Shown here: positions 1 to 8,808 of the stretch, piece after piece
Numbering within the stretch: the first letter of the stretch is position 1
Layout of the letters: the number at the start of each line of letters is the position of its first letter
DNA from: Acinetobacter sp. ANC 3903
Lineage (GTDB): Bacteria; Pseudomonadota; Gammaproteobacteria; Pseudomonadales; Moraxellaceae
DNA: 64,000 nt
Direction of reading: 5' to 3'
Assembly (NCBI RefSeq): GCF_002135315.1
Contig: NZ_NEGA01000002.1
Span: 124,001 to 188,000 of the forward strand
The notes under the pieces: generated by a model
The model's input: only the letters and a program-made list of their open reading frames with translations
Told to the model about the DNA's origin: nothing
Database searches by the model: none
Translations under genes and position numbers: made by a program

Positions 1-84
1 ACGAACTTTGGCAAAACCATGCTCCAAAGACTCTAAAGTCTTGTTCATACGGTCTTCGCTGTCTTTTTTAAGATCGTTAATCAT
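1..84 (-). CDS. frr: Ribosome recycling factor, N-terminal part (gene runs off the window)
   Basis: The first 28 codons begin MINDLKKDSEDRMNKTLESL and continue EHGFAKVR, the conserved N-terminal helix of ribosome recycling factor. The protein splits post-termination 70S ribosomes together with EF-G. The rest of the gene lies to the left of the window. It follows pyrH on the same strand after about 78 bp, the usual pyrH-frr order in proteobacteria, so the two are probably co-transcribed. The start ATG is at 84-82. The identification is firm despite the truncation, because both the sequence and the neighbour agree. Confidence 0.93.
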   Translation of the reverse strand, partial: MINDLKKDSEDRMNKTLESLEHGFAKVR

Positions 85-162
85 ATGATCTTCCTTACTT
101 AATTCTAAGAGATGTAATAACTAAATAGCGTGTAGTATAAAGAGCTTTCAGGCTCACGTACA

Positions 163-891
163 TTAATTCGTAACGTGAGTCCCTTCTTTTTCACCCATTA
201 CCACTGAAAGTAATGAACCTGCTTTATTCATATCGAATACTTGAAGCGGTACGTTATGGTCACGACATAGGCAAATCGCGGTTAAGTCCATCACACCCAA
301 TTTTTCATCCAGCACCTGATCGAATGTAAGCGCTTCGTACTTCACAGCATCATCATATTTGCTTGGATCTTTGTTATAAACGCCATCTACTTTGGTTGCT
401 TTCAAGATCAGATTGGCTTCAATTTCAATACCACGCAAGCAAGCTGCTGTATCGGTCGTAAAGAACGGATTACCTGTACCAGCAACAAATACGCATACTT
501 CACCTTGAGTCAAATGACGGATGGCATCACGACTTGAATATGATTCAACCACTGCACCAATCGGTAGCGCAGACATCAAACGGGTTTTAATATTACGGCG
601 CACCAAGGCATCGCGTAATGCCAAACCGTTCATCACAGTAGCAAGCATCCCCATCTGGTCACCGGTTACACGGCCAACCAAACCATCTTTTTGCAACTGG
701 CTACCGCGGTACAAGTTACCACCACCAACCACAATACCTACCTGAACACCCAAACCAACCAGATGAGCAATCGCTAAAGACATTTGATCAAGCACAGTTG
801 CGTCAATACCCATGTCTTTATTTCCAGCCAGTGCTTCACCAGAAAGTTTTAATAAAATACGTTCATAACGGGGCTTTTTTGAGTCCATCAT
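163..891 (-). CDS. pyrH: UMP kinase
   Basis: Amino-acid-kinase-fold enzyme that phosphorylates UMP to UDP in the cytoplasm, the first committed step toward UTP and CTP. Visible family motifs are KLSGEAL (residues 15-21), the GGGN glycine loop (56-59), and the C-terminal [13 protein letters not shown] stretch. The length of 242 aa is normal. Two ATG codons are adjacent (MMDSKK), so the true start is one of these two. It lies upstream of frr on the same strand. Bacterial PyrH is allosterically controlled by GTP and UTP; no RNA-level control element is evident here. Confidence 0.97.
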   Translation of the reverse strand: MMDSKKPRYERILLKLSGEALAGNKDMGIDATVLDQMSLAIAHLVGLGVQVGIVVGGGNLYRGSQLQKDGLVGRVTGDQMGMLATVMNGLALRDALVRRNIKTRLMSALPIGAVVESYSSRDAIRHLTQGEVCVFVAGTGNPFFTTDTAACLRGIEIEANLILKATKVDGVYNKDPSKYDDAVKYEALTFDQVLDEKLGVMDLTAICLCRDHNVPLQVFDMNKAGSLLSVVMGEKEGTHVTN

Positions 892-949
892 CAGGAAATC
901 TCCGAATCTTCAAATATCTAAAATTTTATTCGTTTACTTAAATTACAAA

Positions 950-2293
950 TCAGGCAGATTTAATCTGAATTAACTTGGCATATAAATCATATTCATCTGC
1001 ATCGGTAATTTCGACTTCAAGCAAATCGCCGGCTTTAATCTGGCTTTTATCAATATCTTCCACAAAGACATTGCCATCAATTTCAGGCGCATCTGCATAC
1101 GAACGAGCCACTGCAACCGGGAATTCTTCTTCCAGATCATCAACCAGTACAGTCATGGTTTGGCCAATGCGTTTTTGCAGTTTGGCTGCTGAAATTTCTT
1201 GCTGAACCTGCATGAAACGCTCATAGCGATCTTGCTTGATTTCTTCCGGCACATGATCCGGCAAGTCATTTGCTGTTGCACCTTCAACTGGTGAATAGGT
1301 AAAACAGCCCACGCGATCCAACTGAGCTTCTTTTAACCATTCCAGCAGGATTTGGAAATCTTCTTCAGTTTCACCCGGGAAACCCACCACAAATGTAGAA
1401 CGAATGACCAGCTCAGGGCATTTTTCACGCCAAAGTTTTAGGCGTTCTAAAGTATTTTCACTGTGCGCTGGTCGCTTCATCAATTTTAAGATGCGCGGAC
1501 TGGCATGCTGAAAAGGAATATCTAGATATGGCAGGATTTTACCTTGCGCCATCAAGTCAATCACAGCATCTACATGCGGATATGGATAGACATAGTGCAA
1601 ACGCACCCAGATTCCAAGTTGACCCAAAGCTTCGCACATATCGAAGAATTTGGTTTTAACCGGCTGGCCGTTCCAGAAATCAAGCTTGTATTTGGTATCT
1701 ACACCGTAAGCCGAAGTATCTTGAGAAATCACCAAGACTTCTTTTACTCCAGCTTTTTTCAATGCTTGAGCTTCGTTTAAAACCGAACCAACCGGACGTG
1801 AAACCAGGTCACCACGCATGCTTGGAATAATACAGAAGGTACAACGATGGTTGCAGCCTTCGGATATTTTTAAATAGGCATAGTGTTTTGGCGTTAAACG
1901 GATACCCTGTTCAGGAACAAGGTCAATAAACGGATTATGCTTTGGTGGTTCCGGGACGTACTGGTGTACGGCTTCCATCACTTCTTGATATGCCGCAGCA
2001 CCCGTCACTTTTAAGACATTCGGGTGCATTTGGCGAATTTTGTCTTCATCTTTACCCAAACAGCCGGTCACAATCACACGACCGTTTGCGCTCATGGCTT
2101 CGCCAATCGCATCTAAAGATTCTTGTACTGCAGATTCAATAAAACCACAGGTATTAACAACAACTAAATCAGCACCATCATAATCTGATGCTACATCATA
2201 ACCTTCAGTCTTTAACTGAGTTAAAATTCGTTCGGAATCTACCAATGCCTTAGGACAACCTAAAGAAACAAAACCGACTTTGGGGGATTTCAT
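950..2293 (-). CDS. rimO: Ribosomal protein S12 methylthiotransferase
   Basis: Radical-SAM methylthiotransferase that adds a beta-methylthio group to the conserved aspartate of ribosomal protein S12. Domain order is an N-terminal UPF0004 domain with three cluster cysteines (about C13, C49, C78), the radical-SAM core with CNHRCTFC (C147, C151, C154), and a C-terminal TRAM domain. The frame stays open upstream to 2338. I place the start at 2293 ([15 protein letters not shown]) because a GGAG-type ribosome-binding site precedes it and the resulting 447 aa fits the family. Its start faces ntrB across a 360-bp divergent spacer. Confidence 0.95.
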   Translation of the reverse strand: MKSPKVGFVSLGCPKALVDSERILTQLKTEGYDVASDYDGADLVVVNTCGFIESAVQESLDAIGEAMSANGRVIVTGCLGKDEDKIRQMHPNVLKVTGAAAYQEVMEAVHQYVPEPPKHNPFIDLVPEQGIRLTPKHYAYLKISEGCNHRCTFCIIPSMRGDLVSRPVGSVLNEAQALKKAGVKEVLVISQDTSAYGVDTKYKLDFWNGQPVKTKFFDMCEALGQLGIWVRLHYVYPYPHVDAVIDLMAQGKILPYLDIPFQHASPRILKLMKRPAHSENTLERLKLWREKCPELVIRSTFVVGFPGETEEDFQILLEWLKEAQLDRVGCFTYSPVEGATANDLPDHVPEEIKQDRYERFMQVQQEISAAKLQKRIGQTMTVLVDDLEEEFPVAVARSYADAPEIDGNVFVEDIDKSQIKAGDLLEVEITDADEYDLYAKLIQIKSA

Positions 2294-2374
2294 GAATCTG
2301 CACTCCACTGTAATGCGCGTATTGTATGTCTTTTCCACTGATAAAAACAGCTGAAATCCCGACTCTTTGCATTA

Positions 2375-2431
2375 CGCACCAAAATATGCCTATATTTTTA
2401 GCAAATATTTAATACGCACTATTTTGGTTCA
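2375..2431 (+). promoter_or_regulatory. Candidate NtrC-binding sites upstream of ntrBC
   Basis: The 17-mer at 2415-2431 (CGCACTATTTTGGTTCA) matches the NtrC enhancer pattern TGCACY-N5-GGTGCA at most non-spacer positions. A left half-site (CGCACC followed by an A-run) lies 40 bp upstream at 2375-2391. Both are about 130-190 bp upstream of the start predicted for the sigma-54 promoter at 2537, a normal enhancer distance. The call comes from motif reading only. Confidence 0.45.
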
Positions 2432-2536
2432 CCAATGATTTTATTTCCATTACTATGGAATTGAAATTCTGTCATTAAAAACAAAAAAGCACACTTTTAT
2501 AGCGGCAGAATTTATATTTATACCCATACTCAAAGT

Positions 2537-2552
2537 TGGCGTGCATTTTGCT
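2537..2552 (+). promoter_or_regulatory. Candidate sigma-54 promoter of ntrBC
   Basis: TTGGC at 2536-2540 and TTGCT at 2548-2552 place GG and GC exactly ten bases apart, the hallmark of a -24/-12 RpoN promoter. Transcription would start near 2563, about 90 nt before the ntrB ATG. Autoregulation of ntrBC through NtrC and sigma-54 is known in enteric bacteria. Confidence 0.65.
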
Positions 2553-2653
2553 TTATTTCGACAACGTTTAACTCGTTGAATGTCCCATAACAGGGAGAAA
2601 TGACAAGAAGTGCAGATGCCATTGCGCTATTTTAACACAGGATACTTTCGCTA

Positions 2654-3763
2654 ATGGATCAACCCGTCGCTATCGACTACCGCCTTTTAGTGGATAATTT
2701 AACCACCGCAATTTTATTGGTCGACAGTAACCTTAATATTTTTTATTTAAATTCTTCTTGTGAATCTTTGTTCGACATTAGTTTACTGCGTGCGGCGGGA
2801 CAACCGGTTTTAAATTTGCTGCATATGCCCGATGATGAGTTTAATACTGAAGAAGCCCTATTAAATACCTTTAAAACCGGACAACATTATACCCGCCGGG
2901 AAGCTACCATTAGCGTCAACTTTAAAGATATTCATGTGGATTATACCGTTTCACAAATCAACTCGGAAAAACCCTATCACCCGCTTCTACTGATCGAGTT
3001 AAACCAGATTGACCGGATGCTGAAAATATCCAAAGAAGAAAACCTGATTCAGCAACACCAGGTCGCTCGGCAACTGATTCGCGGTGTCGCACATGAAATT
3101 AAAAATCCTTTAGGCGGCATCCGTGGTGCCACCCAGTTACTGGCGCGCAGCCTGAACGATCCACAATATGAAGAATTTACCGACATTATTATTAGTGAAG
3201 TAGACCGTTTACGTAATTTGGCCGATACCATGCTGGGTTCTCGCCAGTTGCCAAGTTACGAACTGGTCAATGTGCATGAACCTTTGGAACGTGTCCGTTC
3301 ACTGATTACCAATCAAACCAAAAAGAAAATCAAAATTACCCGTGACTATGACCTGTCCTTGCCTGAAGTCATGGCAGATCGTGACCAGCTGATTCAGGTC
3401 ATGCTCAATATCAGCGTCAATGCCGTGCAAGCCATGATGGAAAACAAAGAGTTTTTTGTAGACCATCAGCCTGAACTGATTTTAAGAACCCGGATTCAGC
3501 GTCTGGTCACTATTAATGGTGTATTAAAACGCTCCGCGGTACGAATTGATATTGAAGATAACGGTCCCGGTGTACCGGAAGAAATTTTAGAATCGGTGTT
3601 TTACCCCTTGGTCACAGGACGTGCTAAAGGTACCGGTCTCGGTTTGAGTATTGCGCAAAACATAATGCACCAACATAGTGGAATGATTGAATGCCAATCT
3701 GTTCCAGGAAAAACAGTATTTAGCTTATATTTACCTTGGGAGTCTAACCATGTCGCGAAATAA
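2654..3763 (+). CDS. ntrB: Nitrogen regulation sensor kinase NtrB
   Basis: Cytoplasmic histidine kinase/phosphatase that phosphorylates NtrC when nitrogen is limiting, normally under PII control. It has an N-terminal PAS-like domain (about 10-115), a HisKA region with the H-box GVAHEIKNPLGG (phospho-acceptor H147), and a HATPase domain with DNGPGVP and the G-box GRAKGTGLGLSIA. No transmembrane segment is present, as expected for NtrB. The length of 369 aa is close to enteric NtrB. Its 3' end overlaps ntrC by 14 bp, implying translational coupling. The candidate sigma-54 promoter upstream suggests positive autoregulation. Confidence 0.96.
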   Translation: MDQPVAIDYRLLVDNLTTAILLVDSNLNIFYLNSSCESLFDISLLRAAGQPVLNLLHMPDDEFNTEEALLNTFKTGQHYTRREATISVNFKDIHVDYTVSQINSEKPYHPLLLIELNQIDRMLKISKEENLIQQHQVARQLIRGVAHEIKNPLGGIRGATQLLARSLNDPQYEEFTDIIISEVDRLRNLADTMLGSRQLPSYELVNVHEPLERVRSLITNQTKKKIKITRDYDLSLPEVMADRDQLIQVMLNISVNAVQAMMENKEFFVDHQPELILRTRIQRLVTINGVLKRSAVRIDIEDNGPGVPEEILESVFYPLVTGRAKGTGLGLSIAQNIMHQHSGMIECQSVPGKTVFSLYLPWESNHVAK

Positions 3764-5231
3764 AATATGGGTCATTGATGATGATCGTGCCATGCGCTGG
3801 GTATTGGAAAAAACTTTTAAAGAAGAAGGTTTTGACGTTACCAGTTTTGAAGAAGCACAATCTGCACTCGATCAGCTCAGCATAGATACCCCCGATGTAA
3901 TTTTGACTGACATTCGTATGCCTGGCATTGATGGTCTAACCTTCTTGAGCAAAGTCAAAACCAGTCATCCAGATTTACCGGTCATTATTATGACTGCGCA
4001 TTCGGATCTGGAATCTGCTGTATCCAGTTATCAAACCGGTGCTTTTGAATATTTACCTAAACCGTTTGATATTGATGAAGCCTTGGCCTTGGTCAACCGT
4101 GCCATTCTGCACATTGCCAAATTACAGCAGCAAGAATCTGCCAAAATTGCTCCTCCAATTCAGTCTGCTGAAATCATTGGTGAATCGCCTGCGATGCAGG
4201 AAGTATTTCGTGCCATTGGCCGTTTGTCACAATCGCATATTACTGTGCTGATTAATGGTGAATCTGGAACAGGTAAAGAGCTGGTTGCTCATGCGCTACA
4301 CCGCCATTCACCACGTAGCAGCAAACCTTTTATTGCCTTGAATATGGCAGCCATTCCGAAGGACCTGATTGAAACTGAACTTTTCGGTCATGAGAAAGGC
4401 GCATTCACAGGTGCCAATTCACAGCGCCAGGGCCGTTTTGAACAAGCCAATGGCGGTACGCTATTTCTAGATGAAATCGGGGATATGCCATTTGAAACCC
4501 AAACCCGTTTACTGCGTGTCTTGGCAGATGGCGAGTTCTATCGTGTCGGTGGACATATTCCGGTTAAGGTTGATGTGCGTATTGTAGCGGCAACGCACCA
4601 AGACCTGGAAAAACTGGTGCATGATGGACGCTTCCGTGAAGATTTGTATCACCGTCTGAATGTGATCCGTATTCACATTCCAAAGCTTGCACATCGTAGT
4701 GAAGACATTCCTATGCTGGCACAGCACTTCCTGGCTCGCGCGGGTAAAGAACTCGGCGTAAATCCTAAGATCTTGCGTCCTGAAACCCAAGAATATATGC
4801 AACAACTGCCTTGGCAAGGCAATGTGCGTCAGCTAGAAAATACCTGTCGCTGGCTTACAGTGATGATTACTGGTCGTGAAGTGTATCCTGAAGATCTTCC
4901 TTCAGAATTAAAACAGATTCCAATTCAACGCTCAGGTGAAGATGCTCAGCCGCACAATACCTTTGACCGTATTTCACTGCATCATTGGGATGAGTTATTG
5001 GGTCAATGGGCTATCCAGAAACTGAAAAATGGCGAGATGAAGATTCTGGACATTGCCACACCAATGTTTGAACGCACTTTAATTACCGCAGCTTTGCAGC
5101 AAACTCGTGGTCGTAAACGCCATGCTGCGGAATTGCTGGGCTGGGGTCGCAACACGCTGACTCGCAAGCTCAAAGAACTGGGGATGGACACGGCAGATGA
5201 TGACGTTGAAGAAGAAGTGATAGAAAGCTAA
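3750..5231 (+). CDS. ntrC: Nitrogen regulation response regulator NtrC
   Basis: Sigma-54 enhancer-binding activator. It has a receiver domain with the acidic pocket at D10-D12 and phospho-acceptor D54, an AAA+ domain with Walker A GESGTGKE and the sigma-54 contact loop GAFTGA, and a C-terminal Fis-type helix-turn-helix ([20 protein letters not shown]). The start is set at [12 protein letters not shown], giving 493 aa; the frame is open further upstream, but those codons lie inside ntrB. Likely targets in this window are the ntrB promoter and the two divergent nas promoters near 63 kb. A strong terminator follows. Confidence 0.97.
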   Translation: MSRNKIWVIDDDRAMRWVLEKTFKEEGFDVTSFEEAQSALDQLSIDTPDVILTDIRMPGIDGLTFLSKVKTSHPDLPVIIMTAHSDLESAVSSYQTGAFEYLPKPFDIDEALALVNRAILHIAKLQQQESAKIAPPIQSAEIIGESPAMQEVFRAIGRLSQSHITVLINGESGTGKELVAHALHRHSPRSSKPFIALNMAAIPKDLIETELFGHEKGAFTGANSQRQGRFEQANGGTLFLDEIGDMPFETQTRLLRVLADGEFYRVGGHIPVKVDVRIVAATHQDLEKLVHDGRFREDLYHRLNVIRIHIPKLAHRSEDIPMLAQHFLARAGKELGVNPKILRPETQEYMQQLPWQGNVRQLENTCRWLTVMITGREVYPEDLPSELKQIPIQRSGEDAQPHNTFDRISLHHWDELLGQWAIQKLKNGEMKILDIATPMFERTLITAALQQTRGRKRHAAELLGWGRNTLTRKLKELGMDTADDDVEEEVIES

Positions 5232-5254
5232 ACTTTTCTACCCATCTAAAAAAT

Positions 5255-5278
5255 AAAAGCTCCTTCGGGAGCTTTTTT
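5255..5278 (+). terminator. Terminator of ntrBC
   Basis: Nine-base-pair stem AAAAGCTCC / GGAGCTTTT with a TTCG tetraloop, running into a T-tract. It sits 24 bp after the ntrC stop. Confidence 0.9.
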
Positions 5279-5290
5279 ATTAGACACTAT

Positions 5291-5617
5291 TCAGGCAGTA
5301 AAACCTATATAACGAAAATATCCCTCTACCCCCAGATCAGACTTAAAAATCATATAGTCCGGATAAGTTGCTTTGGCAATTTCGGCAAACATATTCACCT
5401 GATCATCATGGGCATGCAAATCATCTACACAACGCGGCATGGTTTGCTCAAATTCATCCGTCATATATTCAAAACCAATATCCATGGCGATAAACAATAC
5501 ATGCTCGCAGGGTTGTATATATTGTTCTTCAGCCCAATTGATCACCTGCTGCTGACAGTGTGGACATTGGATATTATCTGTGGCTTGAATATCGAGTTCG
5601 ATCAGTTGATAGCTCAT
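5291..5617 (-). CDS. Hypothetical protein, 108 aa, with a CPHC pair
   Basis: Not recognised. The protein is small, acidic and soluble (MSYQLIELDIQATDNIQCPH...). It has a CPHC pair at residues 18-21 and further Cys/His residues (PCEH near 36-39, RCVDDLHAHDD near 62-72), which could form a small zinc site; this is inference only. No signal peptide or membrane segment is visible. It converges on ntrC across that gene's terminator and stands alone on its strand. The coding call rests on an ATG start, normal composition and clean placement between terminators. Confidence 0.7.
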   Translation of the reverse strand: MSYQLIELDIQATDNIQCPHCQQQVINWAEEQYIQPCEHVLFIAMDIGFEYMTDEFEQTMPRCVDDLHAHDDQVNMFAEIAKATYPDYMIFKSDLGVEGYFRYIGFTA

Positions 5618-5688
5618 AACATTTAGATTCAGTTTTCTATCCGACTATATTAACAAACTCCAGTAAAGTGAATCCTTAAAAATCCTCA

Positions 5689-5719
5689 ATAAAAAAAGGG
5701 AATCTCGAGGATTCCCTTT
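5689..5719 (-). terminator. Terminator of the MFS transporter gene
   Basis: Perfect ten-base-pair stem AAAGGGAATC / GATTCCCTTT at 5695-5719, followed on the minus strand by a T-run (A-run at 5690-5697 on the plus strand). It lies 16 bp past the transporter stop. Confidence 0.88.
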
Positions 5720-5735
5720 CATAAAATTTACAAAT

Positions 5736-6941
5736 TTATTTATGTGCCGATTTATAACGCGATAACGCAGTCACAGCCACTGCTGAAATAACCACAGCAG
5801 GTAAACTTGCCATTAAAATCCCCGAAGTTCCCAAGCCGATCGCCAAGATTTTTCCTGTCAATAATGGCCCAGTCATGGCACCTAATCGACCCAAAGAAAT
5901 CGCACTGCCCACGCCTGTCACTTTACCTGTACCCGAATAGAAAATCGGTGAAATGCCATACAGAATCGATTGTCCACCTGTCGAGAAAATCCCGCCCATA
6001 AACCCGGCCAAAACAAGTACTGGAATAGAGGTAGAAGTAAATAACAATACAAGGGCAATAAATAAACCACTATAGATAATTGCTGCCATCTGCCACAGTT
6101 TTAAACGGTCCAGCAAATAACCCAAAGCCAGAGTACCAATTACAGCACCTACCTGGAATACCAGCATCACCATGAAAGCTTGTGGTTTTTCCAAGCCTTG
6201 CTCCATCAGCAAATTAGGTAACCAGCTAATCAAAATATAATTGATCATCAGGGTAAAGAAGAAACCTACCCAAAGCGGCATCGTATATTTATATTGCTGA
6301 TTCTTAAACAATACCTGCACCATTGATGGAACAGCTTCAGTCGCAGCTTGCTCAACAGCAACCTCCTTAGGCTTATCTTTAAGAATCATTGCCATGAATG
6401 GGAGCAGTGCTAATGGTGCCAAGCCTCCAATCAGGAAAAGCGTATGCCAAGAAATATCTTTAAATACGATAGCCAAACCTGCAACAAAAATTGCGCCTAC
6501 CGGTAATCCGCAATACATCAAGCTATTCAATTTACCGCGATTGGCTTCACTCGCTTCATCACCTACCACGGAAATCATGGTTGGCATTGCTGCACCTAAA
6601 CCCAATCCGGTAAAGAAGCGCGCTGCATATAAAATTTCAACACTCGGCGCAATTGCAGTGAGTGACATAAATAGGCCGAAAATTGCAATTGAAAGCATTA
6701 AAACTTTCTTTTGACCTAAATAATCCGCTACTCGGCCGCCAAAGAATGCGCCAAACAACATCCCAAAAACACCTAAACTAAATACATAGCCCATTTGCAC
6801 TTGGCCTAGAGCAAATGTTTCAGCAATTCCTTTTGCTGCAATACCGGGGGCTTGAAGATCAAAACCCTCAAAAAATGCGACCCAAAAACACAGAAACACC
6901 GTTAAGAATTTCTGCATTTTAGCTGTTTGTATTTGTGCCAT
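5736..6941 (-). CDS. MFS transporter, aromatic acid:H+ symporter type
   Basis: Twelve-helix major facilitator protein (401 aa) of the inner membrane. The first helix carries FFEGFDLQAPGIAA (about 23-36), resembling the DGFD signature of the aromatic acid:H+ symporter group (PcaK, BenK, MhpT). The 2-3 loop has the MFS motif A form GGRVADYLGQKK (68-79). The family takes up benzoate, hydroxybenzoate or phenylpropanoid acids by proton symport; the substrate here cannot be read from sequence. No catabolic genes adjoin it. A 9-bp inverted repeat just upstream may be an operator. It has its own terminator, so it is probably monocistronic. Confidence 0.85.
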   Translation of the reverse strand: MAQIQTAKMQKFLTVFLCFWVAFFEGFDLQAPGIAAKGIAETFALGQVQMGYVFSLGVFGMLFGAFFGGRVADYLGQKKVLMLSIAIFGLFMSLTAIAPSVEILYAARFFTGLGLGAAMPTMISVVGDEASEANRGKLNSLMYCGLPVGAIFVAGLAIVFKDISWHTLFLIGGLAPLALLPFMAMILKDKPKEVAVEQAATEAVPSMVQVLFKNQQYKYTMPLWVGFFFTLMINYILISWLPNLLMEQGLEKPQAFMVMLVFQVGAVIGTLALGYLLDRLKLWQMAAIIYSGLFIALVLLFTSTSIPVLVLAGFMGGIFSTGGQSILYGISPIFYSGTGKVTGVGSAISLGRLGAMTGPLLTGKILAIGLGTSGILMASLPAVVISAVAVTALSRYKSAHK

Positions 6942-6961
6942 GATTGAACTCCGTCCATAGT

Positions 6962-6989
6962 AAGCAAATTACCCTGCAGCAATTTGCTT
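6962..6989 (-). promoter_or_regulatory. Inverted repeat upstream of the MFS gene
   Basis: AAGCAAATT (6962-6970) and AATTTGCTT (6981-6989) form a perfect 9-bp inverted repeat with a 10-bp centre, 21 bp upstream of the transporter start. The position suits a repressor operator (MarR- or IclR-type, inference) or a 5' leader hairpin. Confidence 0.4.
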
Positions 6990-7312
6990 CGCTATTTTCA
7001 GATCAATCCTTTCAAATAAATACCACTACAATGGTCGGGTTTATTGAACACCAACATAGCAAATAGCGATTGAATTAGACTTAAAAGATTATATAAATAG
7101 ACTTTTTAAATCTTATTAATATAGATTAAATAATATTTTCAAATACTTATAATTTCGGTAGTTATTTATGATCAAACCATAGTCAAAAGCAATGGTTTAA
7201 AATTAAACGATAAAAACCCGCATTTCGCGGGCTTTTGCTAAGAGAAAAAGCAGTGTTAAATTGATTTAGATTTCATATAATAAAAAAATTATATTTTTTA
7301 ATAATTTATAAA
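6990..7312. other. AT-rich spacer between the MFS and SIR2 genes
   Basis: About 320 bp without a credible gene. It holds the terminator-like hairpin at 7213-7236 and a TATAAT hexamer at 7276-7281 that may be the -10 box of the SIR2 gene (no good -35). The composition turns very AT-rich toward the SIR2 start. Confidence 0.6.
7213..7236. terminator. Orphan terminator-like hairpin left of the SIR2 gene
   Basis: AAAACCCGC, a five-base loop ATTTC, then GCGGGCTTTT. No gene in the current arrangement ends into it on either strand: the MFS gene starts leftward at 6941 and the SIR2 gene starts at 7313 rightward. It resembles the hairpin on the far side of the SIR2 gene (8767-8793), which suggests that gene was inserted beside or between terminators. 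Confidence 0.6.
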
Positions 7313-8764
7313 ATGAGCTTTACAGTACAAGAAGTTGCCCAGCTTTTAAAGCAGGCGAAAGAAAAACAAAAGCCTTATGTTTTCTTTACTGGTGCAGGAT
7401 GCTCACGTTCTGCGGGTGTACCCACAGCTATAGAACTTATAGATGAAATTAGAGAAAAATTTCCTATTCAAATAAAGAATATAGACCATGAAAAAGAAAA
7501 ATATAATTATGGTCTATATATGTCTGCTTTAGATAAACATGAAAGAAGGCAACTGTTAGAACCCTATATTATTAAGAATCAAAAGATTAACTGGGCTCAT
7601 ATTGCTTTAGCTTGTTTAATGCAAGAAGGATATATTCAACGTGTCTTAACTTTTAATTTTGATAGTATCTTATCTCGAGCATGCAGTTTATTAGGCTTAC
7701 ATCCGTCAATTTATGATTTTGCAACAGCAAATCCTCACCTCTATCATTTGATTAACGATCCTTCAATTGTACACCTGCATGGTCAAGGAACAGGTTTCAT
7801 TCAATTAAATACAAAAGAAGAAACCCAATATCACACAGAACTACTCGGTGATTTTATTGCTGCAACTTTAAATACAAATCCTAGTCTATTTATTGGATAT
7901 AGCGGCAATGCTGATGAATTTTTTCCCTTACTTAAAGATAAATATTCAGAGCAGCACCGACTTATATGGACTGGAAGAAAAGAAAATATTGATAATATAG
8001 AAGCAGATTCGGTAAAAGACTTCTTAAAGCAAAATAACAATCTGACACATTACATTGGTGGTACAGATGCTGACCATTTTTTAATTCAGCTTGCTAAAGA
8101 ATTAGAGTGTTTTCCACCTAAACTATTTTTAAATCCTTATATCTTTTTGACAGAGCAGCTTAATCAAGTACAACCCTATCCACTCGGTGATAACTTAGAC
8201 ATTCTGCAAAATCTTAGAGAACATTTAACTGAATGGGGCAGTAAATCATTAATAACTAACTTATACACTGTGTTTATACATAAATATCCCACCAAAGAAT
8301 CAACCAATGGTCTTAACCCTAAAATGATCGATGAAATCGTATGGGCGTATGATCAACAAGCTAGAGATTTATATTCTGAAAATAAAATAGAAGAGTGTTT
8401 TGCTCTTTATGAGCGCGCATTAAAAATAAATAACCAAAATTGGATAGGTTTAAATAATTACGCTATCAGACTGATTGCATACTCTCAACAAATACAGGAT
8501 AACGATTATTTTAATCAAGCCTCAACTCTGTTAGAAATTGCCTTAAAAATAGATCCTGATCGGACATTTACTTTAGCTGTTTACCATTGCATCAAAGGTG
8601 ATAAATACAAAACCAACCAAAATCTTATGCGAGCTTCTACCAGATATAGCTATCCACGTCTAAAAGAATTCGAAAATATTTTTAACTCTAACAACTATCA
8701 CGATGCGGAATGGTATCAATACATTATAAAAGAGCTTAAAGAGAATGATGATTTACCATTTTAA
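7313..8764 (+). CDS. SIR2-family protein with C-terminal TPR-like repeats
   Basis: A 483-aa soluble protein. The N-terminal SIR2 fold carries FFTGAGCSRSAGVP (about 24-37, NAD-binding loop), TFNFD (113-117, with the conserved Asn), HLHG (154-157, catalytic His) and FIGYSGNADE (193-202). The active site therefore looks intact. Residues 340-430 form TPR-like helical pairs (RDLYSENKIEECFALYERAL and STLLEIALKIDPDR). Zinc-ribbon cysteines of protein deacetylases are absent. SIR2 domains of this bacterial type act as NADases in antiphage systems such as Thoeris and DSR; that role here is inference. The gene is much more AT-rich than its neighbours, monocistronic and without a clear Shine-Dalgarno, suggesting transfer. 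Confidence 0.8.
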   Translation: MSFTVQEVAQLLKQAKEKQKPYVFFTGAGCSRSAGVPTAIELIDEIREKFPIQIKNIDHEKEKYNYGLYMSALDKHERRQLLEPYIIKNQKINWAHIALACLMQEGYIQRVLTFNFDSILSRACSLLGLHPSIYDFATANPHLYHLINDPSIVHLHGQGTGFIQLNTKEETQYHTELLGDFIAATLNTNPSLFIGYSGNADEFFPLLKDKYSEQHRLIWTGRKENIDNIEADSVKDFLKQNNNLTHYIGGTDADHFLIQLAKELECFPPKLFLNPYIFLTEQLNQVQPYPLGDNLDILQNLREHLTEWGSKSLITNLYTVFIHKYPTKESTNGLNPKMIDEIVWAYDQQARDLYSENKIEECFALYERALKINNQNWIGLNNYAIRLIAYSQQIQDNDYFNQASTLLEIALKIDPDRTFTLAVYHCIKGDKYKTNQNLMRASTRYSYPRLKEFENIFNSNNYHDAEWYQYIIKELKENDDLPF

Positions 8765-8766
8765 AT

Positions 8767-8793
8767 AAAAAACCCGCACTCAGCGGGTTTTTT
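8767..8793. terminator. Bidirectional terminator between SIR2 gene and mnmG
   Basis: AAACCCGC / GCGGGTTT stem with loop ACTCA, flanked by an A-run on the left and a T-run on the right, so it can stop both convergent transcripts. It begins 3 bp after the SIR2 stop and lies 16 bp past the mnmG stop. Confidence 0.88.
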
Positions 8794-8808
8794 ATCACTT
8801 CAAAAATC

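Noticed and set aside
4509-4817. A 102-codon frame on the minus strand inside ntrC
   Set aside because: It overlaps the conserved AAA+ domain of ntrC completely and has no independent support.
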